A stretch of DNA of 22,683 nucleotides. Origin: CAITUY01 sp964611575 (GTDB taxonomy: Bacteria > Verrucomicrobiota > Kiritimatiellia > CAIKKV01 > CAITUY01). Where the stretch lies: assembly GCA_964611575.1 (NCBI GenBank), contig CAZTAJ010000066.1, positions 1 to 22,683 on the forward strand, read 5' to 3'. The notes under the pieces are model-generated. The model saw nothing but the letters and a program-made list of their open reading frames with translations. It was not told where the DNA came from and searched no databases. The position numbers and the translations under genes were made by a program. Below, piece by piece: positions 22,571 through 22,683 of the stretch; the first letter of the stretch is position 1; each line of letters opens with the position of its first letter.

Positions 22571-22598
22571 ACTGTAGCGGGAATGGGCTGTAAAACAA
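22571..22598 (-). promoter_or_regulatory. Possible sigma70-type promoter of the hom cluster
   Basis: On the minus strand TTGTTT (22598-22593) and TACAGT (22576-22571) are 16 bases apart, giving a leader of about 64 bases before hom. The leader contains a 5-bp GC-rich hairpin (22534-22538 with 22543-22547, loop of four) and the 8-mer CCGGCCAG (plus-strand reading) twice, at 22514 and 22545. No leader peptide rich in threonine or isoleucine codons, T-box or lysine riboswitch could be recognised. The rest of the span to the window edge (22599-22683) shows no gene. Confidence 0.4.
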
Positions 22599-22683
22599 GG
22601 GCAAACCGGAACCCGGCCGTGGAATCCAGCCGACGATTCCGAATTACATATTCTTCGGATTGAGGGCGGGTAGCGGATGGCGG

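Noticed and set aside
1..22683. CRISPR array, insertion sequence, defence system or toxin-antitoxin pair
   Set aside because: No regularly spaced repeats, transposase or defence-type genes were found. mazG here is the housekeeping two-domain form and is not next to mazEF.

Overview
This is a GC-rich chromosomal segment from a Gram-negative (diderm) bacterium: it encodes a complete TolC-type tripartite efflux system and a predicted lipoprotein. Almost everything in it is core metabolism. A lineage in the Planctomycetes-Verrucomicrobia-Chlamydiae group (for example a Kiritimatiellae- or Lentisphaerae-like organism) would fit the non-standard GlmU-like protein, the citramalate synthase and the palindromic spacer repeats. 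That placement is inference from gene content and could not be tested here.

Left edge (1-738): the end of a papain-like (YiiX/NlpC-type) hydrolase gene of a kind often carried by phages, then a structured non-coding stretch with a perfect 20-bp inverted repeat built from a doubled 9-mer, then a tRNA-Thr(UGU) gene on the minus strand whose 3' end faces this material. This looks like one end of an element integrated at a tRNA gene. No integrase is in view.

Plus-strand block 1 (1047-4461): an LRR lipoprotein, pdxJ (vitamin B6), acpS (activation of acyl carrier protein) and a fused NAD(P)HX epimerase/dehydratase, tightly spaced and probably one operon. It converges, 8 bp apart, on a minus-strand operon (10045-4470) encoding an outer-membrane TolC-like protein, a membrane-fusion protein and an RND permease. 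Upstream of that operon on the same strand is a candidate 61-aa membrane-anchored helical protein (10237-10422).

Plus-strand block 2 (10610-13772): thiC (thiamin pyrimidine synthesis) overlapping mazG (nucleotide pyrophosphohydrolase), then a spacer that folds as a perfect three-way junction, then a CbpA-type DnaJ co-chaperone.

Minus-strand block 3 (22500-13892): hom, lysC, cimA, glmM, a short GlmU-like acetyltransferase and glmS. The first three supply the aspartate-family pathway and the pyruvate-derived citramalate route to isoleucine. The last three cover the conversion of fructose-6-phosphate to UDP-GlcNAc, except that the uridylyltransferase half of the GlmU-like protein looks too short or too diverged to be assumed active.

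I see no CRISPR array, insertion sequence, rRNA or recognisable riboswitch. The most useful leads are the tRNA-linked element end, the short GlmU-like protein, the small membrane protein, the three-way-junction repeat and the palindromic spacers on both sides of glmS.
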